Origin: Pollutimonas nitritireducens | GTDB taxonomy: Bacteria; Pseudomonadota; Gammaproteobacteria; Burkholderiales; Burkholderiaceae_B | Length of the DNA stretch: 64,000 bases | Direction of reading: 5' to 3' | NCBI RefSeq assembly: GCF_002849615.1 | Contig: NZ_PDNV01000001.1 | Coordinates: forward strand, 186,001-250,000 | Shown: positions 63,562 to 64,000 of the stretch, piece by piece | Numbering within the stretch: the first letter of the stretch is position 1 | How the letters are laid out: the number at the start of each line of letters is the position of its first letter | The notes under the pieces: model-generated | What the model was told of the DNA's origin: nothing | Databases searched by the model: none | What the model saw: only the letters and a program-made list of their open reading frames with translations | Position numbers and translations under genes: made by a program

Positions 63562-64000
63562 CGCGCAAATACGATTTGACCATCATCGGGGCAGGCCCCG
63601 CCGGCATGAGCGCCGCCATTCGCGCTACCGGACTGGGCCTTAAAGTGCTGGTGGTGGATGAGCAACCAGCACCGGGCGGGCAAATATGGCGCGCCGTCGA
63701 AGCGGTTGCAGACACCAGAACTGGCGCACTTCTAGGCGAAGAATACCGCGCCGGACAGGCCGTGGCGCACGCGTTCAAACATTGCGGCGCCGAGTACCAG
63801 TCCAACACCCAGGTGTGGCAACTCGAGCCAGGCTGGCATATTTACATGAGCCAGACCCAAAAGGCCGAGATCGTACAGGCGGACAACGTGTTGTTGGCGA
63901 CGGGGGCGCAAGAACGTCCCGCCCCGTTTCCGGGCTGGACCTTGCCGGGTGTGATGACCGTCGGCGCGGCGCAGATCACCCTGAAGATATCGCATCAAAT
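63558..64000 (+). CDS. FAD/NAD(P)-binding oxidoreductase subunit, opine oxidase/HcnB type (partial)
   Basis: The gene starts at an ATG overlapping the previous stop and runs off the right edge after 147 codons without a stop. YDLTIIGAGPAGMSAAIRAT (residues 5-24) is the FAD dinucleotide motif and VLLATGAQERPAPFPGWTLP near residue 112 is the second conserved segment, followed by GVMTVGAAQITLK. This matches the N-terminus of HcnB/OoxA and hydroxyproline-dehydrogenase alpha subunits (normally 460-500 aa). It is the electron-accepting flavoprotein of the complex. Confidence 0.88.
   Translation, partial: MTRKYDLTIIGAGPAGMSAAIRATGLGLKVLVVDEQPAPGGQIWRAVEAVADTRTGALLGEEYRAGQAVAHAFKHCGAEYQSNTQVWQLEPGWHIYMSQTQKAEIVQADNVLLATGAQERPAPFPGWTLPGVMTVGAAQITLKISHQ

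Overview
The window (about 60% G+C, dense, short intergenic spaces) reads as chromosome of a beta-proteobacterium of the Burkholderiales, most like the Alcaligenaceae (Bordetella/Achromobacter/Pusillimonas group). This rests on recognised protein families (Smg, GluQ, TopB, glcB-type malate synthase, Bug/TctC binding protein, many TRAP and GntR/LysR genes) and not on any database search. About 55 genes can be supported. No rRNA, tRNA, phage, IS element or CRISPR array was seen.

Layout. 1-6.5 kb: end of a biotin-dependent acyl-CoA carboxylase subunit, a D-threonine aldolase-like enzyme, then smg-gluQ-topB. 6.5-7.5 kb: gene-free DNA with a large imperfect palindrome. 7.5-11.2 kb: TRAP transporter with a ureohydrolase. 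11.3-13.1 kb: orphan acetolactate synthase. 13.1-16.6 kb: SET-domain protein and a second TRAP transporter. 16.6-17.5 kb: two inverted copies of one palindromic repeat family and a hexamer microsatellite. 17.5-28.9 kb: nucleotide salvage pair, permease, PhhB, malate synthase G, GntR regulator, ArgD-like aminotransferase, cysteine exporter, MOSC protein, cystine-type ABC genes. 29-39.5 kb: DinB, siroheme methyltransferase, GST, metal-binding-like protein plus Tag, a frameshifted diguanylate cyclase, KdsA, PpiC, and a GGDEF-EAL protein with a PstS-like partner. 39.5-47.2 kb: nitrogen block (nirB-nirD-nirC-nasR-like, then eutBC). 47.2-53.4 kb: ampC remnant, tandem repeat, VOC protein, lytic transglycosylase, Cds1-like enzyme, TPP enzyme, GntR regulator, DUF1428. 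53.4-64 kb: hyuAB with a Bug binding protein and LysR, then an ABC binding protein, LysR and an opine/D-amino-acid oxidase operon that runs off the end.

How the genes work together. The clearest functional story is nitrogen control. The nitrite reductase operon (nirBDC plus a NIT-ANTAR regulator) and the distant uroporphyrinogen-III methyltransferase gene, whose product starts the siroheme pathway that NirB needs, each have a near-identical sigma-54 promoter (TGGCACG-N4-TTGCGTA), and the methyltransferase gene also has an NtrC-like site upstream. Ethanolamine ammonia-lyase, the hydantoinase/oxoprolinase pair, the opine-type oxidase and the ureohydrolase are all ways of obtaining nitrogen or carbon from small organic compounds. 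The many single-gene regulators beside catabolic genes fit a soil or water scavenger.

The oddest parts are the palindromic repeat family, a 16-bp tandem array upstream of eutB beside a truncated class C beta-lactamase gene, the one-base frameshift in a diguanylate cyclase, and a c-di-GMP protein encoded 8 bp after a PstS-like periplasmic protein.
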